Notes: generated from the letters alone by a model not told the origin. DNA of 64,000 bases from Enterococcus innesii (GCA_018982785.1 JAHHEN010000005.1:186001-250000), one strand, 5' to 3'; shown: positions 1 through 8,735, counted from the first letter of the stretch. Program-made: numbers and translations.

Positions 1-369
1 TCGACAGCCCGACTAAAAAGCGATGCTCTTTCAAAAAACGACACCACTTGTCATTGATCACCATGCCGTTGGTCTGGATCGCATAGTGTACTGTCACTTG
101 CTTTTTTGCGCCGCAACATAAGCCGTTAGTTTTCTAAAATAACTCAGCCCCGCCATCGTCGGCTCTCCGCCTTGAAATGCCAACGTCAAATGATCGCCAG
201 CTTCTAAGTCTGCATAAATGTTTGCAATCATCTTTTCCATTACATCCTCTTTCATTTTGCCAAAGGAACGCACTTCGCGCAAGGAACTGACGTTGGCATA
301 AAAGCAATAGGTGCAGCGCAGATTGCAAAGAGAGGATGCTGGCTTGATCAAAACGGAGATGTGTTTCAT
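1..369 (-). CDS. Anaerobic sulfatase-maturating enzyme, partial and frameshifted
   Basis: Radical-SAM enzyme that would oxidise the active-site Cys of the adjacent sulfatase to formylglycine. The N-terminus carries the radical-SAM cluster motif CNLRCTYCFY and a following FQGGEPT. Start ATG at 367-369 follows GAGGAACAACAA. The frame stops at 94-96, but the next frame continues directly with AIQTNGM-type sequence to the window edge. Adding one base to the A6 run (minus strand, 102-107) restores one reading frame. The gene lies 18 bp behind the sulfatase, the standard maturase-substrate arrangement. The rest of the protein, including auxiliary cluster cysteines, is outside the window. Confidence 0.85.
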
Positions 370-387
370 TTGTTGTTCCTCACTTCT

Positions 388-1891
388 TTATTTCTTTCGT
401 TCGATTGTCTGCCTCTGTGTATTTCTTAAACCTAAACGCTGATACTCGCTTTCAGGGGCTTCAATCTGATCCATTACTTTAATCAATTTCTGAATCATTT
501 CTTGTTCAATCAGTGGGTCATGAAGCGGTGTTAATTGCTTTGGATCATTTTTTAAATCAAACAGCAAGTGGCCCACTGAATAAGAATCGATATAGGTGGA
601 AACTTCGACTTCTGTGTATGGAAAATGATTTGTAAATCGATTGCCCTCTTTCAAGACCATACTGTCTAAGACTTCTTTATTAAAAAAACCTCGCAATGAA
701 GCATAACTAAGCGTCTGCATGGTGATTGGTCCATTCGAAGGGTGAACCGATGCACGCATATACACATAACGACCATCGTAGATATTGACATGACCGCCGT
801 TTGTGCCAAAAATAATTTCTTGATGAAGTGGTTGCGAATGCTGTTTTTTCAACACAGGCAGCAAAGATTTGCCATCCATATCTAAGGTGTTCTCAATTTC
901 AAAATAATCCAATAAAGTTGCTGGAATGTCGATGGTTTGACTCAATACTTGAGTATGGGTTCCCGATTCAGCTTCCGGGTAACTGATGAAAAAGGGCAGA
1001 TGAATGATTTCTTCATACATCGGTGCTACGTTTTTTCCTAACCAGTCATGTTCCCCTAACAAAAAGCCATGGTCGGTATTCACAATCATCAAGGTATCCT
1101 CCCACATATTATTTTTTTCTATAAAATCCAGCACTCGTCCTAAGTGATGGTCACACATACTGATCAACGCTGCGTATTCTTTTTGCAGCTCAATCAAATC
1201 CTGCTCCAACGTCTTCTGTTACACGACCATATTTTGGCCAAAAGTAAGGTGATTCATTTGGTGTCTCCTGGTACAATTTGCGATAGGTTTCTGGCACATA
1301 AAATGGTTCATGAGGGTCAAAACATTCGACTTGCAAAAACCATTGATCTTCATTTTTGTACTGTTCCAAAAAATCCAAGCCGGCTTGGATCGTTTGAACC
1401 GTGGACAGGTCTTCTTCTACTGCTTGCCGTGTTCGATTCGCAAAATACTGTTCCACAGAAATACCACTCTTATTTAACGGATTCAGCGGTGGATGATTCT
1501 CTGCCTGTTTTCTTGGAACCCATCGGTCACCTTCTTGTCCTCTAAATCCTTCCCATGTGGAATAACGGTTATGATAAGTGGCACCGCCATCTTCAAAGTA
1601 ATGGGAATGGTCGGTTACCAAATGACAATAGACACCATTTTGCTGCAGCGTATCAAAAATTGACGAATCAAAGGGTTCTAATTGTCCCCACGAACGATGC
1701 ATAAAATTGTAACGACCTGTATGAAGTTCTCTTCTCGCTGGCATACAAGGCATGCTGCCACCATAAAAGTTGTCAAACGTAATCGTTTTTTCTCTTAGCC
1801 GTTCAAAATTTGGCGTGTTGATCCAATCGTTTCCGTAGTTTGATAAAAAATCTCTTGCCAGAGTATCAAACATCAGCATAATTGCTCGCAT
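388..1891 (-). CDS. Cys-type sulfatase, frameshifted
   Basis: Sulfatase/alkaline-phosphatase superfamily hydrolase of sulfate esters. The N-terminal metal-binding strand is IMLMFDT. The formylglycine signature CMPAR has its Cys at about residue 49 and continues into ELHTGR. A C-terminal DHGFLLGEHDWLGKN motif supplies further metal and active-site residues. There is no signal peptide, so it should act in the cytoplasm on imported substrate. Start ATG 1889-1891 has AAGGAA upstream. The frame breaks near 1210: the first part ends in TEDVGAGFD and the second resumes with LEQDLIELQKEY, which is explained by one extra base (or two missing). It sits between a PTS transporter and the maturase gene. 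Confidence 0.88.
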
Positions 1892-1933
1892 AGCATTCTT
1901 TCCTTCTTTCTTTCCTTTTCTTGGTCATTGCGA

Positions 1934-3835
1934 CTACTTGATGATCGTTATCGCCCCTCGATTATCATCAGCGATCACATCTAAGTATGCGGAAGTATTC
2001 GTAACGACGATCGGCGTCACTAACGAGTATCCTGCCTCTTCAATTTCTTCTTTATCAAATGTAAGCAGTACCTCTCCTTGCTTGACCTGATCCCCTTGCT
2101 TGACTTTTGTTTCGAAAAAACGACCATCTAAGTTCACTGTATCCATGCCGATGTGAATCAACACTTCCACGCCATCGTCCGACTTCAAGCCAATCGCATG
2201 CTTCGTTGGAAACAGTGTTTCAACAACTCCGTCAAAAGGTGCTCGAACCAGTCCTTCATCTGGTGAAACTGCTAAGCCTTTTCCTAATAATCCATTTGCA
2301 AATGCTTGATCTTCTACTGCCGATAAAGGCAAAACGATGCCTGTTAATGGTAACGAAAAAGTGATTTCTTTCGCTGCTCTTTCTGATGGAATCAAAGGTG
2401 AGGCTTCATTATCACTAGCTTTTGCTTCTTGTCGATCTTCTTGCGGATCATACAAGAAAGTAATCGTTAAAATAAATGATAAGACGAATGCTACAGTGAT
2501 TGCTAATACATACCCATAAAAGCCGCTTCCGATGCCTTTTGCTGGATCAATGTAGTTGGGTAAACTGAAGATACCCATCCCACCTATAATAAAGGATTTT
2601 GTTCCCATTGCGCCCATGATTAACCCGCCGATCGATGCTGAAATCAAGGTTGCAATAAATGGTTTTTTTCTAGGCAACGTGATACCGTACAAGGATGGCT
2701 CCGATACCCCAAACAGACTGGAAATAAATGCGGGAATCCCGATTGCCCGAATAGAATTATTTCTAGACTTAATAATAACTGCCAGCACCGCTCCTGCGGT
2801 CGCAAAAGGAGTCGCTTGTCCTAAGACCATCACTGGGTCGTAACCAAGAACACCGATATTGTTGATTGCGATCGGAATGATTCCCCAGTGAAGACCAAAC
2901 ATGACCAACACTTGCCAAACAGCACCAACTGCAATCCCTGCAATAATTGGGCTGAAGTTATAGATCGCCAAAACAGCCGCACCCAACAAATTGCCGATCC
3001 ACGTCGCGATCGGACCAATGACAATGAAAGTCAGGGGAACCATGATCAAGACAGTTAGAAACGGAACTAAGAAACTTCGCACAATACTAGGAATGATTTT
3101 TGTAATACCTTTTTCTAATTTGGCACCAAAATAGGTAGCAATGACGATAGGAATAACGCTGGAACTATAACTCATTAAAATGACTGGTATCCCTAAAAAA
3201 GTGACATAAACAGGCGATTCAAAAACGGTTCCTGCAAACAAGGTATACAACGGTTCGGCATTTGCCGTCAAGCCAGACAAAGCTGGATAAACAAGGGCAG
3301 CACCGATCGCCATACCGACAAATTGCTTTAAACCAAATTTTTTCGCTGCGGTATATCCTAAAAAGATTGGAAAGAAGTAGAAGAAACAATCACCTGCTGC
3401 TTGCAAAATCGCATAGGTTCCTGAAGTATTCTCAATCCATCCCAAAGAAACAAATAGCGCATTTAATCCTTTGATCATCCCTGTGGCAGCTAGAAGACCC
3501 AATACAGGTGTAAAGATACTGGAGATCACATCGATAAAAGCATCCAGCGGTCCTTTCTTTTCTCCCGAAGGTGCCGCGTCATTTCCTGCCAATCCTGCAT
3601 GTTGAACAAATTCTTGGTACACCTCCGGCACATGATTGCCGATCACGACTTGGTATTGACCGCCGCTTTGAACAACTGTCACGATCCCTTTCGTCTTTTT
3701 CAGCGTTTCTGTGTCTGCTTGCTCCTCATGTTTCAAATCAAAACGCAGCCTTGTGATGCAGTGGGTCACCCCATTGATATTTTCTTTTCCGCCAACTCCT
3801 TTTAAAATTTCATCGACCAATTCTCGATATGCCAT
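1934..3835 (-). CDS. PTS beta-glucoside-type transporter, IIBCA fusion
   Basis: Sugar-phosphorylating permease of the glucose/glucoside family. The N-terminal IIB domain has phospho-Cys in THCITRLRF. A long IIC membrane domain spans roughly residues 100-455, and a C-terminal IIA domain carries the phospho-His motif HIGMDTV. The ATG at 3833-3835 is preferred over the ATG three codons upstream, because AAAGGATGAGG lies at proper distance from the downstream one. A ribonucleic antiterminator and terminator precede it, so expression should depend on the BglG-type protein upstream. Linkage to a sulfatase suggests a sulfated or host-glycan-derived disaccharide as substrate, which is an inference; the family itself usually moves beta-glucosides or trehalose. 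Confidence 0.9.
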   Translation of the reverse strand: MAYRELVDEILKGVGGKENINGVTHCITRLRFDLKHEEQADTETLKKTKGIVTVVQSGGQYQVVIGNHVPEVYQEFVQHAGLAGNDAAPSGEKKGPLDAFIDVISSIFTPVLGLLAATGMIKGLNALFVSLGWIENTSGTYAILQAAGDCFFYFFPIFLGYTAAKKFGLKQFVGMAIGAALVYPALSGLTANAEPLYTLFAGTVFESPVYVTFLGIPVILMSYSSSVIPIVIATYFGAKLEKGITKIIPSIVRSFLVPFLTVLIMVPLTFIVIGPIATWIGNLLGAAVLAIYNFSPIIAGIAVGAVWQVLVMFGLHWGIIPIAINNIGVLGYDPVMVLGQATPFATAGAVLAVIIKSRNNSIRAIGIPAFISSLFGVSEPSLYGITLPRKKPFIATLISASIGGLIMGAMGTKSFIIGGMGIFSLPNYIDPAKGIGSGFYGYVLAITVAFVLSFILTITFLYDPQEDRQEAKASDNEASPLIPSERAAKEITFSLPLTGIVLPLSAVEDQAFANGLLGKGLAVSPDEGLVRAPFDGVVETLFPTKHAIGLKSDDGVEVLIHIGMDTVNLDGRFFETKVKQGDQVKQGEVLLTFDKEEIEEAGYSLVTPIVVTNTSAYLDVIADDNRGAITIIK

Positions 3836-3860
3836 CGTCCTCATCCTTTCAATGTAAAAA

Positions 3861-3915
3861 TAAAAAGCAAGACAAATAACTATTCCTTGATGGAATAATT
3901 ATCAGTCTTGCCTGC
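3861..3915 (-). terminator. Antiterminator-controlled terminator before the PTS gene
   Basis: On the minus strand a long stem (GCAAGAC through TATTCC, loop, GGAATA back to GTCTTGC) is followed by a T-rich run. Its upstream arm overlaps the RAT element, as expected for BglG/LicT-controlled attenuation. Confidence 0.8.
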
Positions 3916-3931
3916 ATTATCAGTAACAACC
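3909..3931 (-). promoter_or_regulatory. Ribonucleic antiterminator (RAT) 2
   Basis: Minus-strand GTTACTGATAATGCAGGC closely matches the RAT consensus bound by BglG/LicT-family proteins. It lies between the antiterminator gene and the PTS gene and overlaps the terminator stem. The same core occurs at 4831-4858. Confidence 0.85.
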
Positions 3932-3932
3932 T

Positions 3933-4768
3933 TTATTCGTTCTCTATTAACTTTTGAATGTGTAACGTTAAGTACAGCTTTTCATCATCGTTCAAGGGAA
4001 CACCTAAATACTTTTCAATCAAAAGCATCGTCTTATAAGCGTCTGCATACTGTCCGCTTACGTGTCCCAATAGTGGATTTGCTTTTACCACATCTGGTCG
4101 AGCCTTCAATCGCTGGAAAAAAAGCGCAAATGGGTGATAAATCGATCGAATGCCAAAGAGTTTTCATCAATTTGTATCTTGTTAGAAAATCGAATAAGTG
4201 AAATAATATCGCGAATCTTTTTTGCAATCGATTGGACATCTTTTGGCTGATCAACTTCATCTGTTACTTGTGCATTGATCAAATGCATTGCTATATTTCC
4301 TGCTTCTTCTTCCTCAAAGACAACCCCTGTTTCTTGTTCGATCCGTTCTAGTGCTTTTTTACCAACTTCAAATTCCTGCGGATAAAACTTTTTTATTTCC
4401 CATGATAATCGGTTCGTAACTGTGATTCCTTGTTCATGCAGTTTAAACAGGTTATACAAATGATCGGTAAGTGATACATAGAGCGTCTCGCTTAACTCCT
4501 GGTTAATTTCCGCTTTCGCAAGTGAGATAATATCATCCGCTAAAGACACATATTTTGTCGGAATGGATGACAATAAACTTAAAAATCGCTCGGAAACTTT
4601 GTTTTTATGAAGCACAAACACTTTTTCAATTTTTGATTCATCGGCGGTTTGTCCGGGTTTCATTTTGAAGCCAAGGCCGGTACCGATCCAGATAAAATCT
4701 TTGCCATCTTGTCCGACCAAAACTGCATTGTTGTTTAAAATTTTTTTGATCTTCAAGACGCTTCTCAC
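3933..4768 (-). CDS. BglG/LicT family transcriptional antiterminator, frameshifted
   Basis: RNA-binding antiterminator for the downstream PTS/sulfatase genes. Residues 1-55 form the co-antiterminator RNA-binding domain (starts MRSVLKIKKILNNNAVLV). PRD1 includes the LTDHLYNLF segment with its regulatory His, and PRD2 follows. The open frame ends early after HLRFFSSD. The next frame continues with QRLKARPDVVKANPLLG and ends LHIQKLIENE, the normal family C-terminus. One extra T in the minus-strand T7 run (4117-4123) restores about 278 residues, the usual length. RAT elements precede both this gene and the PTS gene, so it should stimulate its own and the operon's transcription when substrate is present. 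Confidence 0.88.
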
Positions 4769-4780
4769 CTCCTTAAAATG

Positions 4781-4839
4781 AAAAAAGGCGATACCTTAAT
4801 ACATGTGTAGGATCCATACACACGTAAAAAGGTATAGCC
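4781..4839 (-). terminator. Leader terminator before the antiterminator gene
   Basis: Minus-strand stem GGCTATACCTT / AAGGTATCGCC is followed by TTTTTT. The upstream arm overlaps RAT1, giving an antitermination switch in the leader. Confidence 0.85.
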
Positions 4840-4858
4840 TGCATTATCAGTAACTACC
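4831..4858 (-). promoter_or_regulatory. Ribonucleic antiterminator (RAT) 1
   Basis: Minus-strand GTTACTGATAATGCAGGCTA is a near-consensus RAT element in the leader of the BglG-type gene, overlapping its terminator. Confidence 0.85.
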
Positions 4859-4873
4859 CATTTGATTGCCTTT

Positions 4874-4911
4874 ACTATACTATTTTTATAGAAACGTTGC
4901 AAGCGTTTTAT
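4874..4911 (-). promoter_or_regulatory. Promoter of the bgl-type/sulfatase operon with overlapping cre
   Basis: Minus strand: -35 TTGCAA (4897-4902), 17-bp spacer, -10 TATAGT (4874-4879). A cre-like ATAAAACGCTTGCA (4898-4911) overlaps the -35 box and matches 12 of 14 positions of WGAAARCGYTTWCW. This predicts CcpA repression on top of antitermination. Confidence 0.7.
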
Positions 4912-4985
4912 TGATTTTTCTTTTCTCCCCTCTGTTATGAAACTACACGAACTGCCGCAACCATTCATCAATCCATCATGTTTTT

Positions 4986-5720
4986 CTAAGATTGTCGGTA
5001 ACGGCACACCACTTTTTCCAACCAATCGATACTGGCAAAAAGCAGATAGCCCATCAAAGCAATCAGGAGGATCCCGGAAAGCATTTGTGGGTAGTCCATT
5101 TTTGACCACGCACTTAAGATCAGATAGCCGACACCATACGTCGTGTTATAGTTTTCGGCAAAAAAGAGGGAAGCCAACGCAATCCCGATACTGACCCGCA
5201 CACTGGCAAAAAGAGCTGGCATGATGGCGGGCAAAATAACGAAGCGCAAGACATGGCACCAGTGGTTGGTATAATTTTTCATGACCTGAAAGTAAGCTGG
5301 TGGGATCTTTGTGACTGCATCACGAATCGAGACGATCACTTGAATGACGATCACCGCAAAAATCAAGAGAACTTTTGAGAAATTGCCTAAGCCAAAGAAA
5401 ATCATAAAGACGGGTAAAAACGCAACTTTAGGAATCGGATATAAAAAGTAAAGCAGTGGACCAAGCAGCCGATCGGCTCTTTGGGATCGCCCAATCAAGA
5501 TCCCTAACGGCACCCCAACCAGTAAAGCCCCACTGAGCGCCGCAAATACCCGCAGCAAACTGGCACCTGCGTGGATCAGCAAGACTTCTCGCAATGCCCA
5601 AAAACGCTCAGCCGTTTCTAAAGGATTAGGCAGTGAACGATTGTTGGTCACCCAGCTTACACCCCACCAAACCACGACAAACGAACAGAAGCCCCAAGCA
5701 AAAGATTTGATGGTTTTCAT
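4986..5720 (-). CDS. ABC transporter permease, SsuC/ThiX-like
   Basis: Integral membrane permease of about six segments in the nitrate/sulfonate/thiamine-precursor importer class. The cytoplasmic coupling loop is visible in the middle (FQVMKNYTNHWCHVLRFVILPA), a typical EAA-like position. Length of 244 residues is normal. It overlaps the upstream ATPase gene by 4 bp (ATGA), so translation is coupled. The cognate binding protein is most likely the divergently transcribed NMT1-type lipoprotein at 7282. Substrate cannot be read from the sequence; organosulfur compounds or pyrimidine precursors are known for the family. Confidence 0.85.
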   Translation of the reverse strand: MKTIKSFAWGFCSFVVVWWGVSWVTNNRSLPNPLETAERFWALREVLLIHAGASLLRVFAALSGALLVGVPLGILIGRSQRADRLLGPLLYFLYPIPKVAFLPVFMIFFGLGNFSKVLLIFAVIVIQVIVSIRDAVTKIPPAYFQVMKNYTNHWCHVLRFVILPAIMPALFASVRVSIGIALASLFFAENYNTTYGVGYLILSAWSKMDYPQMLSGILLIALMGYLLFASIDWLEKVVCRYRQS

Positions 5721-6436
5721 TGCCTTGCCTCCCTCATTTGTTCTTTCAACTGCAAGACGACTTCATAAAAAGCCAATGAGTCTCGTTCCTGATGGCTGCC
5801 GTAAAAAGGATTACTGATCGGCGTAACGCTCTGATCTTTTAGCAGCAAAATCGTCTGCCCCAAAAACACTGCCTCTTCTGGATCGTGGGTCACCACGATC
5901 AAGCTGTTTTGTCTGCGCTGCTGTTGGGCAGCGATCATGGCTTGGGCGTTTGCTTTGGTTTCTTGGTCCAGCGAAGCTGTCGGCTCATCCAATAATAAAA
6001 CATCGGGCTGTGTGATCAGTCCCCGCCCCATAGCGGTCCGCTGTTTTTGACCGCCGCTAAGCTGATGCGGATAGCGGTCCTGCACCTGCGTCAATCCCAA
6101 CTCAGCCAAACAGCTGGCGACCCGTTTTTTACGACTCTCACTAGGGATTTGGTTGATGAGTAGCGGCATTTCCAGTGCTTGGTAGACTGTTTGCCAAGGA
6201 AACAAATGCAGTTCTTGGAAAACGACCTCGATGTTGTCAGGGGAACAGCCTTGGTAAGTGATCGTGCCCGATTGCGGTCGCTGCAACCCTTTGATCAAGG
6301 ATAAAAGCGTGCTTTTGCCAATCCCCGATTCTCCCAGCAGCACATAGGTCGCGCCTTGTTCAAAACAAAACGAAAGGTTTTTAAAAATGGCAGTATCTCC
6401 ATAGGTAAAGGAAACGGAATCGAATAGAATACTCAT
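5717..6436 (-). CDS. ABC transporter ATP-binding protein, SsuB-like
   Basis: Energises the permease at 4986. Walker A is GESGIGKST, the signature is LSGGQKQR, Walker B is VLLLDEPTASLD, and the switch His is in VVTHD. The reading frame opens upstream at a GTG (6481), but MSILFDSVSFTYG at 6436 is the natural start by family alignment; the ribosome site there is weak (AAGAAAGAAG), so the start is uncertain. Divergent promoters for this gene and for the deacetylase-like gene must lie within the roughly 100 bp around 6437-6530. Confidence 0.87.
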   Translation of the reverse strand: MSILFDSVSFTYGDTAIFKNLSFCFEQGATYVLLGESGIGKSTLLSLIKGLQRPQSGTITYQGCSPDNIEVVFQELHLFPWQTVYQALEMPLLINQIPSESRKKRVASCLAELGLTQVQDRYPHQLSGGQKQRTAMGRGLITQPDVLLLDEPTASLDQETKANAQAMIAAQQQRRQNSLIVVTHDPEEAVFLGQTILLLKDQSVTPISNPFYGSHQERDSLAFYEVVLQLKEQMREARQ

Positions 6437-6487
6437 AAGAGAATAAACTTCTTTCTTCAAATTATTTGTGTTGGTTTTCACATTTTA

Positions 6488-6496
6488 TGCTATACT
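6488..6496 (+). promoter_or_regulatory. Extended -10 promoter for the deacetylase/binding-protein operon
   Basis: TGCTATACT is an extended -10 box about 34 bp before the chosen start of the next gene. No good -35 is needed or obvious. Confidence 0.5.
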
Positions 6497-6529
6497 ATTT
6501 TTTGCGTGATTGACAAGAAAGGATGGTTT

Positions 6530-7285
6530 ATGATGTTTCAGACCCTCGTATTTCATGAAATACGTCCCGAAGCAGAACTTTATGATCAGGTTCGCCCGAT
6601 CAAAGTCGCAGACGGTTATCAAGATGCCTTGCCTCTGCCCTTATTCAATAGCACTTCTCATTTTAAACAACAAATCGACTTTTTGAAAGCAGAAAATTAC
6701 CATACGTTGACCCTTGCAGAAGTCAAAGATTTTTATTTTCGGCAGCAGCCGCTACCAGAAAAATCCGTGTTGCTGACCTTTGACGACTGCTATCAATCGA
6801 TGAAAGAATATGCCTACCCACTGTTGAAAGAAGCTGGTTTCAAGGCAACTGCCTTTGTCGTGACCGGCTGGCTTTTTGATGCCCCTCAGCCTTACGAGCC
6901 AGAAGTTTCACGGACATTGAGCAGCGCCGAATTAGCCGAAATGAGCGATGTCTTCGAATATGCCAATCATACCGATCATTTTCACGAACGCAAGGACCAG
7001 CAAGGGCGTTCGATGTGGGAAACACCAGCCGCCTTTGCGCAAGACTTACGAAGCTGCAATCAGCATGTGGCCATCCAGGATGTTTTTGCCTATCCTTTTG
7101 GCTTCTATGATCAGCAGACGATCGCCACCTTGGAAAAGGAAGGCTTTGTTCTAGCATTTACCACCAAACCAGGGATCAACACGGCACAAACCAAGCCAAT
7201 GGAACTCCATCGGGCAGTCATCCCGTTCTCACTACCAATGGCTGCTTTTGAACAACGATTTAGAAACGAGGAAATGAACCAATGA
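6530..7285 (+). CDS. Polysaccharide deacetylase (NodB) family protein
   Basis: Carbohydrate-esterase-4-like fold. The catalytic/metal motif TFDDCY, a metal-binding HTDHFH segment (H-x3-H type) and the YPFG motif are all visible. There is no signal peptide, unlike cell-wall deacetylases, so a cytoplasmic role is likely. AAAGGA six bases before ATG 6530 decides the start; an ATG follows at once. The stop overlaps the start of the NMT1-type lipoprotein gene (ATGA), so the two proteins are translationally coupled. Members linked to ABC transporters may deformylate or deacetylate a small molecule, not a polymer; that is an inference. Confidence 0.8.
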   Translation: MMFQTLVFHEIRPEAELYDQVRPIKVADGYQDALPLPLFNSTSHFKQQIDFLKAENYHTLTLAEVKDFYFRQQPLPEKSVLLTFDDCYQSMKEYAYPLLKEAGFKATAFVVTGWLFDAPQPYEPEVSRTLSSAELAEMSDVFEYANHTDHFHERKDQQGRSMWETPAAFAQDLRSCNQHVAIQDVFAYPFGFYDQQTIATLEKEGFVLAFTTKPGINTAQTKPMELHRAVIPFSLPMAAFEQRFRNEEMNQ

Positions 7286-8259
7286 AAAAAACGATTTTAG
7301 CAAGTATCCTAGCACTATTCGCTGTCGGCGCTGCCGCCTGCGGCAACACTGGCGAAACAGCAAGTACCAGCAATTCCAGCACTAGCAGTACAGAAGTTGC
7401 GGTCACGGATCAAACATTGACGATTGGGGTGTTACCAGCAGAATCAGCGATTCCGATCATTCTAGCAAAAGAAGAAGGCTTTTTCGAAAAGCAAGGATTG
7501 ACTGTGGAGCTGAAATCCTTCACTTCCCCGAATGACCGCAATGTGGCGGTGCAGGCAGGCGAGCTGGATGGTACCATCAGCGATGTCATGACAGAAGCGA
7601 CCTTCAAGCAAAACGGCATCGATATGACGATCACTTCTGATATTTTGGAAAACTTCAAGATTCTCGCTTCACCGAATTCAGGGATCACTGAGATGAAAGG
7701 GTTAGCGGATAAAAAAATCACCCTTGTACCGAATTTCATTTTAGAATACATCATGGACCAATTTGCACAGGAAAATGATTTTACCTATGACATCGTGGAT
7801 ATCGCTTCTTTTTCTGCCCGTTCCGAAGCATTGCTCAATGACCAAGTCGATGGCGCTGTTTATACGGAACCGCAAGCCAGCATGTTGGCTGCCCAAGGGG
7901 CGATTGTTTTAGGCAGCTCTAAAGATGCTGGCATCAAAGGCGGCACACTGCAATTTATGGACGAAGTTATCCAAAATCGCCCGCAAGACCTAAAAGCATT
8001 CTACACTGCTTACAACGAAGCCATCGATTACATGAATGCTCATTCAGCAAAAGACTATGCCGACATCTTGGCAGACTATCAATTTCCCGATGCTATGAGT
8101 ACTTACTTAGACAGCCAGGAAGACTATCCGTATGCCCAGGCAGTGCCGCAAGAGCAATTCGACGCAATCATTGCTTGGACGAAAGACAAGGGTCAAATCG
8201 ATCAAGCGTATTCTTACAACGAGTTGACCAATTTCGATTTTTTACCCGCTGACGAATAG
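7282..8259 (+). CDS. ABC substrate-binding lipoprotein, NMT1/SsuA-like
   Basis: Extracellular binding protein anchored by lipid. The signal peptide runs KKTILASILALFAVGAAACG with lipobox AAAC. A Ser/Thr-rich linker follows, then an NMT1/THI5-like domain opening with LTIGVLPAESAIPIILAKEEGFF. It is translated together with the deacetylase-like gene and lies divergent to the permease/ATPase pair that presumably uses it. A strong terminator follows. The domain class binds sulfonates, nitrate or thiamine pyrimidine precursors; no TPP riboswitch is present and the ligand is unknown. Confidence 0.87.
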   Translation: MKKTILASILALFAVGAAACGNTGETASTSNSSTSSTEVAVTDQTLTIGVLPAESAIPIILAKEEGFFEKQGLTVELKSFTSPNDRNVAVQAGELDGTISDVMTEATFKQNGIDMTITSDILENFKILASPNSGITEMKGLADKKITLVPNFILEYIMDQFAQENDFTYDIVDIASFSARSEALLNDQVDGAVYTEPQASMLAAQGAIVLGSSKDAGIKGGTLQFMDEVIQNRPQDLKAFYTAYNEAIDYMNAHSAKDYADILADYQFPDAMSTYLDSQEDYPYAQAVPQEQFDAIIAWTKDKGQIDQAYSYNELTNFDFLPADE

Positions 8260-8262
8260 GAA

Positions 8263-8302
8263 ACAACAAAAAAGACGCATTTGCGTCTTTTTTTGTTGTT
8301 TC
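8263..8302 (+). terminator. Intrinsic terminator after the binding-protein gene
   Basis: Long inverted repeat AACAACAAAAAAGACGCA / TGCGTCTTTTTTTGTTGTT with an embedded T-run; it works in the plus direction and is nearly symmetrical. Confidence 0.85.
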
Positions 8303-8309
8303 ACTTTTT

Positions 8310-8351
8310 TTGCCACTCTTTTTTGCTCGTGGCAAGAAATTCAGGTATACT
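8310..8351 (+). promoter_or_regulatory. Promoter of the ArsD-like gene with inverted repeat
   Basis: -35 TTGCTC (8323-8328), 17-bp spacer, -10 TATACT (8346-8351). The inverted repeat TTGCCAC (8310-8316) / GTGGCAA (8329-8335) brackets the -35 box and could be an operator. Confidence 0.55.
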
Positions 8352-8387
8352 TTTGACAAATCAGCTACCATGAAAGGATTTGATGCA

Positions 8388-8714
8388 ATGCCAACGATCG
8401 CTGTTTATGCCGACCAGAAAGAAGATACTTGGGAAGCACACTTGACTCGCCAGTTAAAAATAAATGAAGAAAGGACCCAGGCTCATCAAACATTCCATAA
8501 CGAACCTTTAACGATCGACGAATACTTCTTTACAGAAGAACCTGCCCCTTTCTATGCGAATCAAGCCGTCAGCCAGCAATTAGCAAGCAATGGGCGCAGC
8601 TGTCTGCCACTCGTTTATGTTGACGATCAGCTATTTTGCCAAGGTCGCTTGCCAACGATCCGTGAATGGGAACAATTGACGAAATCTGGGATCACCGTGC
8701 AATTTGATGCGTAA
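8388..8714 (+). CDS. ArsD-like metallochaperone-family protein
   Basis: Small thioredoxin-fold protein of about 108 residues. The C-terminal half (SNGRSCLPLVYVDDQLFCQGRLPT) matches the LPLVLVDG..GRYP core of ArsD arsenic metallochaperones. The vicinal Cys pair near the N-terminus of classical ArsD is absent, although two single cysteines remain. Start ATG 8388 is chosen because AAAGGA lies nine bases before it; an earlier in-frame ATG lacks a site. No arsA, arsB or arsR is adjacent, so arsenic handling is doubtful. A monocistronic transcript is likely. Confidence 0.6.
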   Translation: MPTIAVYADQKEDTWEAHLTRQLKINEERTQAHQTFHNEPLTIDEYFFTEEPAPFYANQAVSQQLASNGRSCLPLVYVDDQLFCQGRLPTIREWEQLTKSGITVQFDA

Positions 8715-8735
8715 GATCAAAAGGCGTTGAAGGAT

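Noticed and set aside
6437-6530. TPP riboswitch for the NMT1-type ABC genes
   Set aside because: The intergenic space is too short and no thi-box core is present.
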